A stretch of 64,000 nt of DNA from Burkholderia sp. Nafp2/4-1b (GTDB taxonomy: Bacteria; Pseudomonadota; Gammaproteobacteria; Burkholderiales; Burkholderiaceae), in assembly GCF_003635165.1 (NCBI RefSeq), contig NZ_ML058601.1, positions 248,001 to 312,000 on the forward strand. The letters are read 5' to 3'. Below are positions 56,716-64,000 of this stretch, one piece after another. Under the pieces are notes generated by a model. It was not told where the DNA came from and ran no database searches. It was given only the letters and a program-made list of their open reading frames with translations. Position numbers and translations under genes: made by a program. The number at the start of each line of letters is the position of its first letter. The stretch's first letter is position 1.

Positions 56716-57411
56716 ATGACCACACCGATCTATCAGGAAATCAAGGATTTCATCCTCGCGCGCATTCATGCGGGCGAGTGGGCGGAAGGCGACCAGGTGC
56801 CGTCGGAGAACGAGCTCGCACGCGAATTCAACGTCGCCCGGATGACGGTCAACCGTGCGCTGCGCGAGCTGACGGCCGAGCAGGTGCTCACGCGCACGCG
56901 CGGCTCCGGCACGTACGTCGCATCGCCGAAATACGAATCGACGCTGGTCGCGATTCGCAGCATCTCGGATGAAGTCGCCGCGCGCGGCCATGGGTATCGC
57001 GCGCAGGTGCTGGAGGTGGGCGCGGCCGTCGCCGATGCGAAGCTCGCCGACGAGCTGCAGCTCGACACCGGCAGCCCGATCTTCCATTCGCGCGTGCTGC
57101 ACTTCGAGAACGACACGCCCGTGCAGCTCGAGGAGCGCTGGGTCAATCCGGCCTGCGCGCCCGAATATGCATTGCAGGACTTCACGACGACGACGCCGAA
57201 CCAGTACCTGACGCGTGTCGCGCCGCTACAGCGGGTCGAGTACCGGATCGAGGCAGCGATGCCCGATGCGCAAACGCGCCGCCACCTGACGATGGACGAA
57301 CGCGAGCCGTGCCTGCTGCTGCATCGGCGCACGTGGTCGCAGGGAATGGTCGCGTCGGTCGCGAACCTGTGGCATCCGGGAAGCCGCTACCGGTTCACCG
57401 GGCATTTCTGA
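56716..57411 (+). CDS. hutC: HutC-type GntR-family repressor
   Basis: A 231-residue GntR/HutC protein: IYQEIKDFILARIHAGEWAEGDQVPSENELAREFNVARMTVNRAL (winged helix) and a UTRA effector domain from about residue 95 to the end (PCLLLHRRTWSQGMVASVANLWHPGSRYRFTGHF). It normally senses urocanate and represses hut genes. The hut enzymes are not in this window; the linked transporter and operator indicate control of histidine uptake. An in-frame TTG at 56701 precedes ATG 56716. Confidence 0.85.
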   Translation: MTTPIYQEIKDFILARIHAGEWAEGDQVPSENELAREFNVARMTVNRALRELTAEQVLTRTRGSGTYVASPKYESTLVAIRSISDEVAARGHGYRAQVLEVGAAVADAKLADELQLDTGSPIFHSRVLHFENDTPVQLEERWVNPACAPEYALQDFTTTTPNQYLTRVAPLQRVEYRIEAAMPDAQTRRHLTMDEREPCLLLHRRTWSQGMVASVANLWHPGSRYRFTGHF

Positions 57412-57427
57412 CGCACGGGCCGCGCGT

Positions 57428-58669
57428 TCAGCGCGTGCTGCGGCGCGCCCAGCGCTCGATCGCGTCGACCGCCTGCCGCACGCCATCCTCGCGCGCGATG
57501 CGCGACCCGAGTTCGACGGCACGCGCTTGCGTATCGACACGCGATGCGAACGTAATCGCGCGGGCGAGCGCGGCGCCATCCACGCGACGCCCGGCCACCG
57601 GCGTGTCCGCAACCCCGAGCCGCCGCAGCCGGTCGGCCCAGAAAAACTGATCGCCCACGAACGGCACGACGACCGACGGGATCCCCGCCCGCGCGGCCGA
57701 ATGCGTGGTGCCCGAGCCACCGTGATGGATCGCCATTGCGACATGCGGAAACAACCGGTCGTGCGGCGTGTCGCCGATCACGTGCACGTGCGCCGGCAGC
57801 ATCGATGCATCGATGCCGCTCCAGCCCGGATAGAACAGTGCGCGCCGGCCGTCGAGCGCCTGCACCAGCGCGTCGGCCATCGCGGCCCGATCGAAGCCGG
57901 CCATGCTGCCGAAACCGATGTACACGGGCGGCTCGCCGGCTTCGAGAAAGGCCGACAGCGCGGGCGGCGGCGTCCATGCCGGCGCGTCGATGCGCCACTG
58001 TCCGCATGCCAGCGCGTTCGACGGCCAGTCGGCCGGATCGGACAGCAACGCGGGCGACACGCCGTACAACATCGGATGACCGGTCCACACGCGCCCGCGC
58101 GGCGGCAGTCCGCACACGCTTGCGCGCGCCGCGTTGGTCGCGTTGCGGAACGCCTGCCACAGCAGCGCATTCACGAACCGGTGGCTCGCACGACGCAGCC
58201 AGCGCGGCACCTTGCCGGGCGGCAGGAACGGCGACGCGAATGCCGCGGTGGGTGTGATCGGAATCATGCCCGTGCCGATCGCCGGCACGCCGCGATACTC
58301 GGCAACCGACAGCCCGGCGAACGACGCGAGCCCCGACACGAGGATCGCATCGCAACCGGCCGAAGCCTCCACGATCTCGCGCGTCCATGCTGCCGTATTC
58401 CCATTCGCGATCGCCACGAGCGCCTTCGACGTGTCGTTGAAGCCGCCGCGCCCGCGCACCGCACCGGACAACGCACCGTTCGGCGCGATCACCGCGCGGA
58501 TATCGCCGGACAGCGGTGCGCACGGCACGCCGAGCGCGGCGGGGGAGCCGAGCGTCGCCGCGTCGGCCAGCAACCGGACTTCATGGCCCGCATTCAGCAG
58601 CGCGCGGCCGAGCGCCGCGAGCGGGCGCGTGTCACCTTCGGTGCCGTAGGTGGCGATGACGAACTTCAT
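57428..58669 (-). CDS. UGT-type (MGT family) glycosyltransferase
   Basis: A 413-residue GT1-like transferase. It begins MKFVIATYGTEGDTRPLAALGRALLNAGHEV and ends in the UDP-sugar-binding region IHHGGSGTTHSAARAGIPSVVVPFVGDQFFWADR. Such enzymes glycosylate lipids, antibiotics or other small acceptors. GAGGAG precedes ATG 58669. It is divergent from a TetR gene that probably represses it. The hutC stop is 16 bp away. Confidence 0.87.
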   Translation of the reverse strand: MKFVIATYGTEGDTRPLAALGRALLNAGHEVRLLADAATLGSPAALGVPCAPLSGDIRAVIAPNGALSGAVRGRGGFNDTSKALVAIANGNTAAWTREIVEASAGCDAILVSGLASFAGLSVAEYRGVPAIGTGMIPITPTAAFASPFLPPGKVPRWLRRASHRFVNALLWQAFRNATNAARASVCGLPPRGRVWTGHPMLYGVSPALLSDPADWPSNALACGQWRIDAPAWTPPPALSAFLEAGEPPVYIGFGSMAGFDRAAMADALVQALDGRRALFYPGWSGIDASMLPAHVHVIGDTPHDRLFPHVAMAIHHGGSGTTHSAARAGIPSVVVPFVGDQFFWADRLRRLGVADTPVAGRRVDGAALARAITFASRVDTQARAVELGSRIAREDGVRQAVDAIERWARRSTR

Positions 58670-58709
58670 GCAGGACTCCTCTTGCCCGACGCAAACGGGT
58701 GGATTCATA

Positions 58710-58748
58710 AAAGTGCACGTCGTATACTAATGCAATTCGTACACCTTT
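58710..58748. promoter_or_regulatory. Imperfect dyad between the glycosyltransferase and TetR genes
   Basis: AAAGTGCACG (58710-58719) and CGTACACCTTT (58738-58748) are approximate reverse complements in the divergent gap; TATACT at 58723-58728 may be a -10. Candidate TetR operator. Confidence 0.35.
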
Positions 58749-58772
58749 CGTAAGCCCCCGCGCCATGGAGCC

Positions 58773-59393
58773 ATGCCGATGACGCCCGACGATCCGGGCC
58801 GCCGCGCGCGCAAGCGCATCCAGATGCTCGCGCATCTCGCCGATACCGGCGCACGCCTGTTCGACGCATACGGTTACGACGCCGTCACGATGGAGCAGAT
58901 CGCCGCGCAGGCAGACGTCGCGAAGCGGACGCTGTACAACCACTTCGCGACGAAGGAAGCCGTGCTCGCGCACTGGCTGGAAGGCGAACTCGCGCGCGAT
59001 CTCGCGCATCTGCAGCGCGACGTCGCGCGACGCAAGACGTTCGCATCGCGGCTCGCGTGCGTGCTCGATGCGTCGGCCGCGTGGTGCGAACAGCATCCGG
59101 TGTACTTGCTCGCATACCTGCGGCATCGGTTCCTGAGCATCGGCGTGGCGCAGGCCGAAGGCGTAAACGAGAACGGCAGCGACATCGCGCTCGTGTGGCA
59201 GCGACTGATCGCGGCCGGCCAGCAGTCGGGCGAACTGAATCCGGCGCTGGCGGCCGACCAGCTCGCCACGTGGTTCCACCACCTGTATCTCGCGGCGATG
59301 CTGCGCTGGCTGACGGTGCCGCGGTTGTCGCTGAAGCGGGAATTCCAGGCGGTGGCGAAGCTGTTCGTGGAAGGCGCTCAGGCGAAGCCGTAA
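58773..59393 (+). CDS. TetR-family regulator
   Basis: A 206-residue TetR protein with HTH VTMEQIAAQADVAKRTLYNHFATKEAVLAHWL and a helical ligand domain. ATG 58773 chosen; ATG 58779 is possible. Divergent from the glycosyltransferase gene, which is its probable target. Confidence 0.87.
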   Translation: MPMTPDDPGRRARKRIQMLAHLADTGARLFDAYGYDAVTMEQIAAQADVAKRTLYNHFATKEAVLAHWLEGELARDLAHLQRDVARRKTFASRLACVLDASAAWCEQHPVYLLAYLRHRFLSIGVAQAEGVNENGSDIALVWQRLIAAGQQSGELNPALAADQLATWFHHLYLAAMLRWLTVPRLSLKREFQAVAKLFVEGAQAKP

Positions 59394-59535
59394 GCGGCGC
59401 CCGCGTGTGGCGGCAGGCGGGCGGCATCGGCCTGCGGCTCGATGCGGCAGGCACGCTGCTCGGCACGCCGTCGCTCGCCGCGATGCTCGCCGGCGGACGC
59501 GCGTTCGCGGCACCGGCCGGCCGCGTGCCGCGAGA
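59394..59535 (+). pseudogene. Fragment of an MCE/PqiB-like gene
   Basis: Directly after the TetR stop, one plus-strand frame reads RVWRQAGGIGLRLDAAGTLL followed by GTPSLAAMLAGGRAFAAPAG. This resembles the repeated block of MCE-domain PqiB proteins (FWxASGIDVxLxASGLxVxTxSLxSLLxGG). Only about 45 codons are preserved, with no start or stop, and the rest of the gap to 59726 is non-coding. Recognised by eye. Confidence 0.45.
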
Positions 59536-59726
59536 GAGAACCGCTGATTTCGTCGCGCGCCGTGAGGGGATTTTTACAACGCACGCGCGCACGGGATGCC
59601 AAATTTCGCGAGCAGCAGTATGCTGGTGTCGTACGGCAGCGCACGAGGTATCGGGCAATCCCTTAGTCCGCACGTCGCCGCGCCGCCGTCGCGACCGCAA
59701 TCATGCGTTGCAAGGAGGGCTTCGTG

Positions 59727-60080
59727 ATGGCTACCACGCATCAGCACTTCCACCTCGAACTACGGCACGCCACCGCGCCGACGTATTTCATCAGCTACCT
59801 GTTTCCCGCCCTGTTGTTCGTCTACGAACTGCTGCGCGTCGGTCAATGGATCCGCGATCACGGGATGCAATTCGCCGCGTTCAAGCAGATGGGTTACGAG
59901 TATCTGCTGATGCTGCTGTTCGTCGGGCTGCAGATCGTCGTCGAGGCGATCTTCCTGCTCGGCGCCGCGATGCGCCGCGATAATCGCGATTTCGAGCACC
60001 GCCTGCCGAACGTGATTCTCGGCATTGGCTGCTCGATCGTGCTGCTCGCCGTCGATCTCGCGATCCAGCTGTCGTTCTGA
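59727..60080 (+). CDS. Small membrane protein of unknown function
   Basis: A 117-residue protein with three predicted helices (PTYFISYLFPALLFVYEL, YLLMLLFVGLQIVVEAIFLL and VILGIGCSIVLLAVDLAI). AAGGAGG (59712-59718) precedes ATG 59727, with GTG 59724 just before. No family recognised. Confidence 0.7.
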   Translation: MATTHQHFHLELRHATAPTYFISYLFPALLFVYELLRVGQWIRDHGMQFAAFKQMGYEYLLMLLFVGLQIVVEAIFLLGAAMRRDNRDFEHRLPNVILGIGCSIVLLAVDLAIQLSF

Positions 60081-60083
60081 GCG

Positions 60084-60104
60084 CCGGCGGGTTCGGCCCG
60101 CCGG
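60084..60104. terminator. GC hairpin between convergent genes
   Basis: CCGGCGGG (60084-60091), loop TTCGG, CCCGCCGG (60097-60104). No T-run; may act as a bidirectional barrier. Confidence 0.35.
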
Positions 60105-60131
60105 TCGCCTCGCGCTCAAGCGCTGGTTCGC

Positions 60132-60944
60132 TCAGGCGAGCGCGTCGCGCACGAACGTCGCGACGGCTGCCAGCACGTCGTCGGTCCGCTCGCGATGCGG
60201 CATGTGCCCGCATCCGGCGAGCAGCAGGAACGACGACGGCCCCGCGACGCGCGCGGCGATCCGCTTCGCATGCACGTCCGATCCGTATTCGTCCTGCTCG
60301 CCGTGAATCGCGAGCGTCGCGCAGCGCACGCGCGGCAGCGCGTCGTCGAGATTCCAGTCGCGAAACGCCGGCGACAGCCACGTGTCGACCCACGCACGCA
60401 GCACCCACTTAGCCTTGTCGCCGTGATAGCGTGCGAGCCGGTCGAGCTGGCCGGGCGCGTCGAATTGCTGCCCCGCGTCGCGAATGCCTTCGCGCGTACG
60501 ATCCTCGACGAACGCCTGTGCAGCAACCGTCACCAGTGCGCGGCACCGTTCGGGATACACGGCCGCGCATCCGACCGCCATGCCGCCGCCGACGCTGTGT
60601 CCGAACGCGACGAACGCATCGATGCCGAACCGTTCGAGCAGCGCGCGGAAGCCATGCTCGGCTTCGTCGTGCACGAACGTCGTGGCGAGTTGCCCCGGAT
60701 GGCGATCGGAGCGGCCGAAACCGAGCCGGTCGTACGCGATCACGTCGCGGCGGGTGGCGCGTGCGAGTTTCTCGGGGAAGTCGCGCCATAGTTCGACGCA
60801 GCCGAGCGAATCGTGCAGCAGTATGATCGGCGCGGCCTGCATAGGCGCGGCCGGCTCGGATGCCCGCGCACCGCGCCAGCGCTTCGCGAAGAGACGCCCT
60901 TGCGGCGTCTCGACCCAGGTCTCCTCGGTCTCGATGTCGATCAT
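60132..60944 (-). CDS. Alpha/beta-fold hydrolase
   Basis: A 270-residue alpha/beta hydrolase. The oxyanion region is HDSLGCVELW, the nucleophile serine lies in FGHSVGGGMAVG, and the catalytic histidine in AGCGHMPHRE. Probably an esterase or enol-lactone hydrolase-like enzyme; the substrate is unknown. ATG 60944 chosen. Confidence 0.83.
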   Translation of the reverse strand: MIDIETEETWVETPQGRLFAKRWRGARASEPAAPMQAAPIILLHDSLGCVELWRDFPEKLARATRRDVIAYDRLGFGRSDRHPGQLATTFVHDEAEHGFRALLERFGIDAFVAFGHSVGGGMAVGCAAVYPERCRALVTVAAQAFVEDRTREGIRDAGQQFDAPGQLDRLARYHGDKAKWVLRAWVDTWLSPAFRDWNLDDALPRVRCATLAIHGEQDEYGSDVHAKRIAARVAGPSSFLLLAGCGHMPHRERTDDVLAAVATFVRDALA

Positions 60945-61057
60945 GTGTGTGTGTGTCGTCCGTATGAACGCGGCCGCACGCGGGCGGACCGCAGAATGCC
61001 GACGATGGTGGCCCGGCGACACGCGCAGCGTCAAGCAAGCCCCCACCGCCCGCACGC

Positions 61058-61975
61058 TCATTCGGGCTGCGGCGGCAGATAGTCCATCTGCGCTTCGTCG
61101 TACAGCCGGTAGATCAGCGCCTGCATCGCGCGGATGTCCTCCGATTCGTCGAGCATCCGCATGCTCATGATGATCGGCGACACGAGGTTCGGATCGTCGA
61201 GCGGCTTGTAGCTGATATCGTCGCGCTTCAGGCCGTACACGCTTTGCGGCACGACCGACACGCCCTCGCCCATCGCGACGAGCCCGAGCGCGATCTGCAG
61301 TTCGCGCGTCTCGTAGATGCGCCGCGGCTGCAGCGCGCGATCGTGGAACGCAGCCAGCACCTGATCCGCATAGCTTGGCCGCGGCGCCTTCGGGAAGATG
61401 ATCAGCGTGTCGTTCACGAGATCGTGCAGCGACAGCACCGGCTTCGCGCCGTCTAGCACGTGGCCGACCGGCAGTGCGACGATCATCCGCTCCTCGCGCA
61501 GCACGACGCGCCGCACGCTCGGATCCTCGTGACGGATGCGGCCGAACCCGACGTCGATGCGCCCTTCCTTCAGCGCCTTGATCTGGTCCATCGTCGACAT
61601 CTCGTGCAGGCTCAGCTCGACGGCAGGAAACTCGCTGCGAAAGCGCCGGATGATCTTCGGCAGCATCCCGTACAGCGTCGAGCCGACGAAACCGACCGAC
61701 ATGCTGCGCTCGATCTTGCCGACCCGCTTCGTCATCGATTCGAGCTCGGTCGTCTGCGCGAGCAGTTGCACCGCGTGCGAATAGAAGAAGCGCCCCGCGT
61801 CGGTCAGTTTCAGCGGCCGCGCGTTGCGCTCGAACAGCGGCACGCCGAGCGCTTCCTCGAGCTGCTGGATCTGCCGGCTGAGCGGCGGCTGCGCGATGTG
61901 CAGGCGCTCGGCCGCGCGTGTGAAATTCCGCTCCTCGGCAACCGCGACGAAGTAGCGGAGGTGTCTCAACTCCAT
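61058..61975 (-). CDS. LysR-family regulator, CatR/BenM-like
   Basis: A 305-residue LysR protein closely resembling the CatR-type regulator at 7120-8010: MELRHLRYFVAVAEERNFTRAAERLHIAQPPLSRQIQQLEEAL and MSVGFVGSTLYGMLPKIIRRF. It likely senses an aromatic catabolite such as muconate or benzoate. Its target is not apparent in the window; the hydrolase downstream is 113 bp away on the same strand. Confidence 0.87.
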   Translation of the reverse strand: MELRHLRYFVAVAEERNFTRAAERLHIAQPPLSRQIQQLEEALGVPLFERNARPLKLTDAGRFFYSHAVQLLAQTTELESMTKRVGKIERSMSVGFVGSTLYGMLPKIIRRFRSEFPAVELSLHEMSTMDQIKALKEGRIDVGFGRIRHEDPSVRRVVLREERMIVALPVGHVLDGAKPVLSLHDLVNDTLIIFPKAPRPSYADQVLAAFHDRALQPRRIYETRELQIALGLVAMGEGVSVVPQSVYGLKRDDISYKPLDDPNLVSPIIMSMRMLDESEDIRAMQALIYRLYDEAQMDYLPPQPE

Positions 61976-62150
61976 GTTCGAATCCTCCCGGCAGGCAACG
62001 GACGTTCATTCGGCCCGGTGTGGACGGGCCAGCGCCGGTCACCCGCGCCGGTCGCCCCGATCGCCTGCTCCTGTCCCATCACGATACCTCAGCGCGTACC
62101 AATCCCGGCGTGAGCCGCATCGCGCGCGCGGCCGCGCACGGCGCCGCGCA

Positions 62151-62181
62151 AAGCAAAACGGGAAGCCGCGAGGCCTCCCGT
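62151..62181 (-). terminator. Terminator after the DUF3717 gene
   Basis: Stem ACGGGAAGCC (62158-62167) with GGCCTCCCGT (62172-62181), one mismatch, followed on the minus strand by TTTTGCTT. Confidence 0.6.
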
Positions 62182-62223
62182 TCGTTCATCGGCGCCGCGT
62201 CGCGGCACCGTTTCGGCCGCGCG

Positions 62224-62469
62224 TCACGCCTCGGTAGCGTACAGCGCATCGCGCTGCGCGTCGCTCAGCGAATCGAGCGGCACGTCCGGCAGCCGATAGC
62301 AGATCATCGCGCCGTACAGCTCGGCGAGGCAGTTGCTGCCCGCGTCGAGCGCATAGCCGTCCTCGCCGTCCGGTGCCGGCGGATACACTTCGCGCCACGC
62401 GTTGATCGCGGCTTCGATTCGCACGATGGAAACGGGTCCGGCCTTCCGCTCGGCGGGTGATGCGCTCAT
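62224..62469 (-). CDS. DUF3717 domain protein
   Basis: An 81-residue protein of the DUF3717 family found mainly in Burkholderiales: IVRIEAAINAWREVYPPAPDGED, then ALDAGSNCLAELYGAMICYRLPDVPL. Function unknown. ATG 62469 chosen. Confidence 0.8.
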   Translation of the reverse strand: MSASPAERKAGPVSIVRIEAAINAWREVYPPAPDGEDGYALDAGSNCLAELYGAMICYRLPDVPLDSLSDAQRDALYATEA

Positions 62470-62774
62470 GGATTCCTCTGGATTGCGCGCTCCGCGGGCC
62501 GTGCCGGCCGCGGCGGAACGATGAAAACGCCGGGCGCCGGCGGCCGCCGCAACAGGCGCGCGCCGGATGCCCGATCCGCGCCGCGCTCGTCGCGCCGGCC
62601 GGGCCGTGGCCCGGTAGGGTCGGGAAATATAACCGGCTTTGACCCCGTGCAGGGGAAAGCCGACAAAAAAAGCGGATTCGGCGGCAATTGGAACGGTATG
62701 TTCCGATGCGCCGCGTCGCCGTGCTGGCGGTCACGGCCGGAATGCCGCGTCGCTGTCGACACCCCCAGCGCTCC

Positions 62775-62813
62775 AACGAAAATCGGGAAGCCCGCAAGCT
62801 TCCCGTTTTCGTT
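62775..62813. terminator. Bidirectional terminator between the permease and DUF3717 genes
   Basis: Stem CGGGAAGC (62784-62791) with GCTTCCCG (62798-62805), flanked by AACGAAAA and TTTTCGTT, so it has U-tracts on both strands. Confidence 0.75.
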
Positions 62814-62844
62814 GCACGTCACGCGGCGGCTGGCCGCCTCGGCA

Positions 62845-64000
62845 TCAACCCGCGGTTTCGCGGTTCGTCACGCGCTGCTCCTGCGCGCTGCGGCTCGCGG
62901 CGACCCACGGCGCGATCTCCATGTCCTCGTAGCGCACGAAGCGGCTCTTGTTCAGGAACCGGTAGCCGAGCCACACGACGAGGAACAGCGGAATGCCGAC
63001 ATAGGTCGCGGCCACGCCTGCCCAGTCGATCCGGTTCGCGAGGAACGCCTGATAGTCCTGCCCGAGCGCGATCACGAGACACAGCACGAACGCGAACAGC
63101 GGGCCGAACGGGAACCACTTCGACTGGTACGGCAGTTGGTCAAGCCGGTAACCCTGCGTCACGTAACCCTTGCGGAACCGGTAGTGGCTGATCGCGATGC
63201 CGAGCCAGGCGATGAAGCCGGTCATGCCGGACGTGTTCAGCAGCCACAGGTACACCGTCTTGTCGCCGTACAGCGACGTGAAGAAACACAGCGCGCCCAC
63301 GGCGGTCGTCGCATACAGCGCATTGCGCGGCACGCCGCCCGGTGACAGCTTCGCGAACAGCTTCGGCGCGCGGCCTTCGGTTGCGAGGTTGTAGAGCATC
63401 CGCGTCGACGCGTACATGCCCGAGTTGCCGGCCGACAGCACGGCGGTCAGGATCACCGCGTTCATCACACCGGCCGCGAACGCAAGGCCCGCGTGGCGGA
63501 ACACGAGCGTGAACGGGCTCACGCCGATGTCGGTCACGTCGCTCTTCAGCAGGTTGGGGTCGGTATACGGAATCAGCACGCCGATCACGAAGATCGCCAG
63601 CACGTAGAACAGCAGGATCCGCCAGAACACCTGACGCACCGCGCGCGGGATCGTCGTGCGCGGGTTCTCCGATTCGCCGGCCGCGACGCCGATCAGCTCG
63701 GTGCCCTGGAACGAGAAGCCGGCGATCATCGCGACGCCCATCAGCGCCGGCAGGCCGCCCGCGAACGGCGCGTCGCCGATCGTCAGGTTGCCCCAGCCGT
63801 TGCCCGGCGCACCCTTCAGAATGCCGAAGATCATCAGCAGGCCGACGCCGATGAACGCGACCACGGTCACGACCTTGATCAGCGCGAACCAGTATTCGGC
63901 TTCGCCAAAGCCGCGCACGGTCAGCGCATTCAGCAGGAACATCACGGCGAGGAACGCGGCGCTCCACCAGACGCCCGGCACGTCCGGGAACCAGTAGTGC
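62845..64000 (-). CDS. Amino-acid permease (APC/AAT family, LysP-like), C-terminal part
   Basis: The 3' portion of an APC transporter, cut by the right edge; the frame runs off the window with HYWFPDVPGVWW. At least nine helices remain, with the AAT family segments FSFQGTELIGVAAGESENPRTTIP and SAGNSGMYASTRMLYNLA. The C-terminus ends in a short charged tail. Substrate group (lysine or aromatic amino acids) is inferred from resemblance to LysP. Confidence 0.88.
   Translation of the reverse strand, partial: HYWFPDVPGVWWSAAFLAVMFLLNALTVRGFGEAEYWFALIKVVTVVAFIGVGLLMIFGILKGAPGNGWGNLTIGDAPFAGGLPALMGVAMIAGFSFQGTELIGVAAGESENPRTTIPRAVRQVFWRILLFYVLAIFVIGVLIPYTDPNLLKSDVTDIGVSPFTLVFRHAGLAFAAGVMNAVILTAVLSAGNSGMYASTRMLYNLATEGRAPKLFAKLSPGGVPRNALYATTAVGALCFFTSLYGDKTVYLWLLNTSGMTGFIAWLGIAISHYRFRKGYVTQGYRLDQLPYQSKWFPFGPLFAFVLCLVIALGQDYQAFLANRIDWAGVAATYVGIPLFLVVWLGYRFLNKSRFVRYEDMEIAPWVAASRSAQEQRVTNRETAG

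Overview
The window is high-GC DNA with LysR/AraC/MarR-rich, catabolism-heavy gene content typical of a Burkholderia secondary replicon, most likely the B. cepacia complex. The basis is the three-component anthranilate dioxygenase set (andAcAdAbAa plus andR), the cat genes, a HHHH-motif small protein, DUF3717 and DUF3761 proteins and overall gene style. Species cannot be fixed from sequence alone. No tRNA, rRNA, CRISPR array, insertion sequence or replication origin was seen.

Layout. 0.3-1 kb: a toxin-first HigBA-type addiction module. 1-2.3 kb: DUF445 membrane protein. 2.5-10.5 kb: anthranilate and catechol catabolism; AndA converts anthranilate to catechol, and CatA, CatB and CatC take it through cis,cis-muconate and muconolactone to 3-oxoadipate enol-lactone, with AndR (AraC/XylS) and a CatR-like LysR regulator. 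10.6-12.4 kb: NAD(P)H oxidoreductase beside a frameshifted LysR gene. 12.4-13 kb: an orphan gene behind a sigma70 promoter overlapped by an excellent LexA box. 13-18 kb: 2,4-dienoyl-CoA reductase, an AraC regulator and the two-subunit aconitase X. 18-24.4 kb: two MarR regulators, a LysR regulator and an EmrA-EmrB-NodT tripartite efflux operon; three copies of one operator motif tie the MarR genes to the pump.

25-44.5 kb is the most unusual part. GlmS and WecB (amino-sugar precursor enzymes) lie left of it. On the right is an NfrA/NfrB pair, resembling the E. coli phage-N4 receptor polysaccharide machinery, in which NfrB carries a C-terminal MshEN-like (c-di-GMP-binding type) domain. Around it are a secreted clan GH-A-like glycosidase, a small secreted protein, a secreted DUF2334 deacetylase-like protein and a lipoprotein. 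Candidate sigma54 promoters precede wecB, nfrB and the secreted-protein operon, and a perfect dyad sits between the two divergent ones. Between wecB and nfrAB is a compact operon for a cyclic-nucleotide-binding/FliG-like fusion, a MotA-like and a MotB-like protein, followed by a chemoreceptor, with no flagellar genes: a candidate undescribed non-flagellar motor or stator module.

44.6-64 kb: glutathione transferase, intracellular PHB depolymerase behind a strong sigma54 promoter, small secreted proteins, a cupin, a glycine-betaine-type binding protein, a LysR regulator divergent from a HalD/ArpA-family oxygenase and an M24 peptidase, a histidine/basic amino acid ABC transporter with a HutC operator and HutC itself, a UGT-type glycosyltransferase divergent from a TetR regulator, a short MCE/PqiB-like remnant, an alpha/beta hydrolase, a second CatR/BenM-type LysR regulator, and the C-terminal part of an amino-acid permease cut by the right edge.
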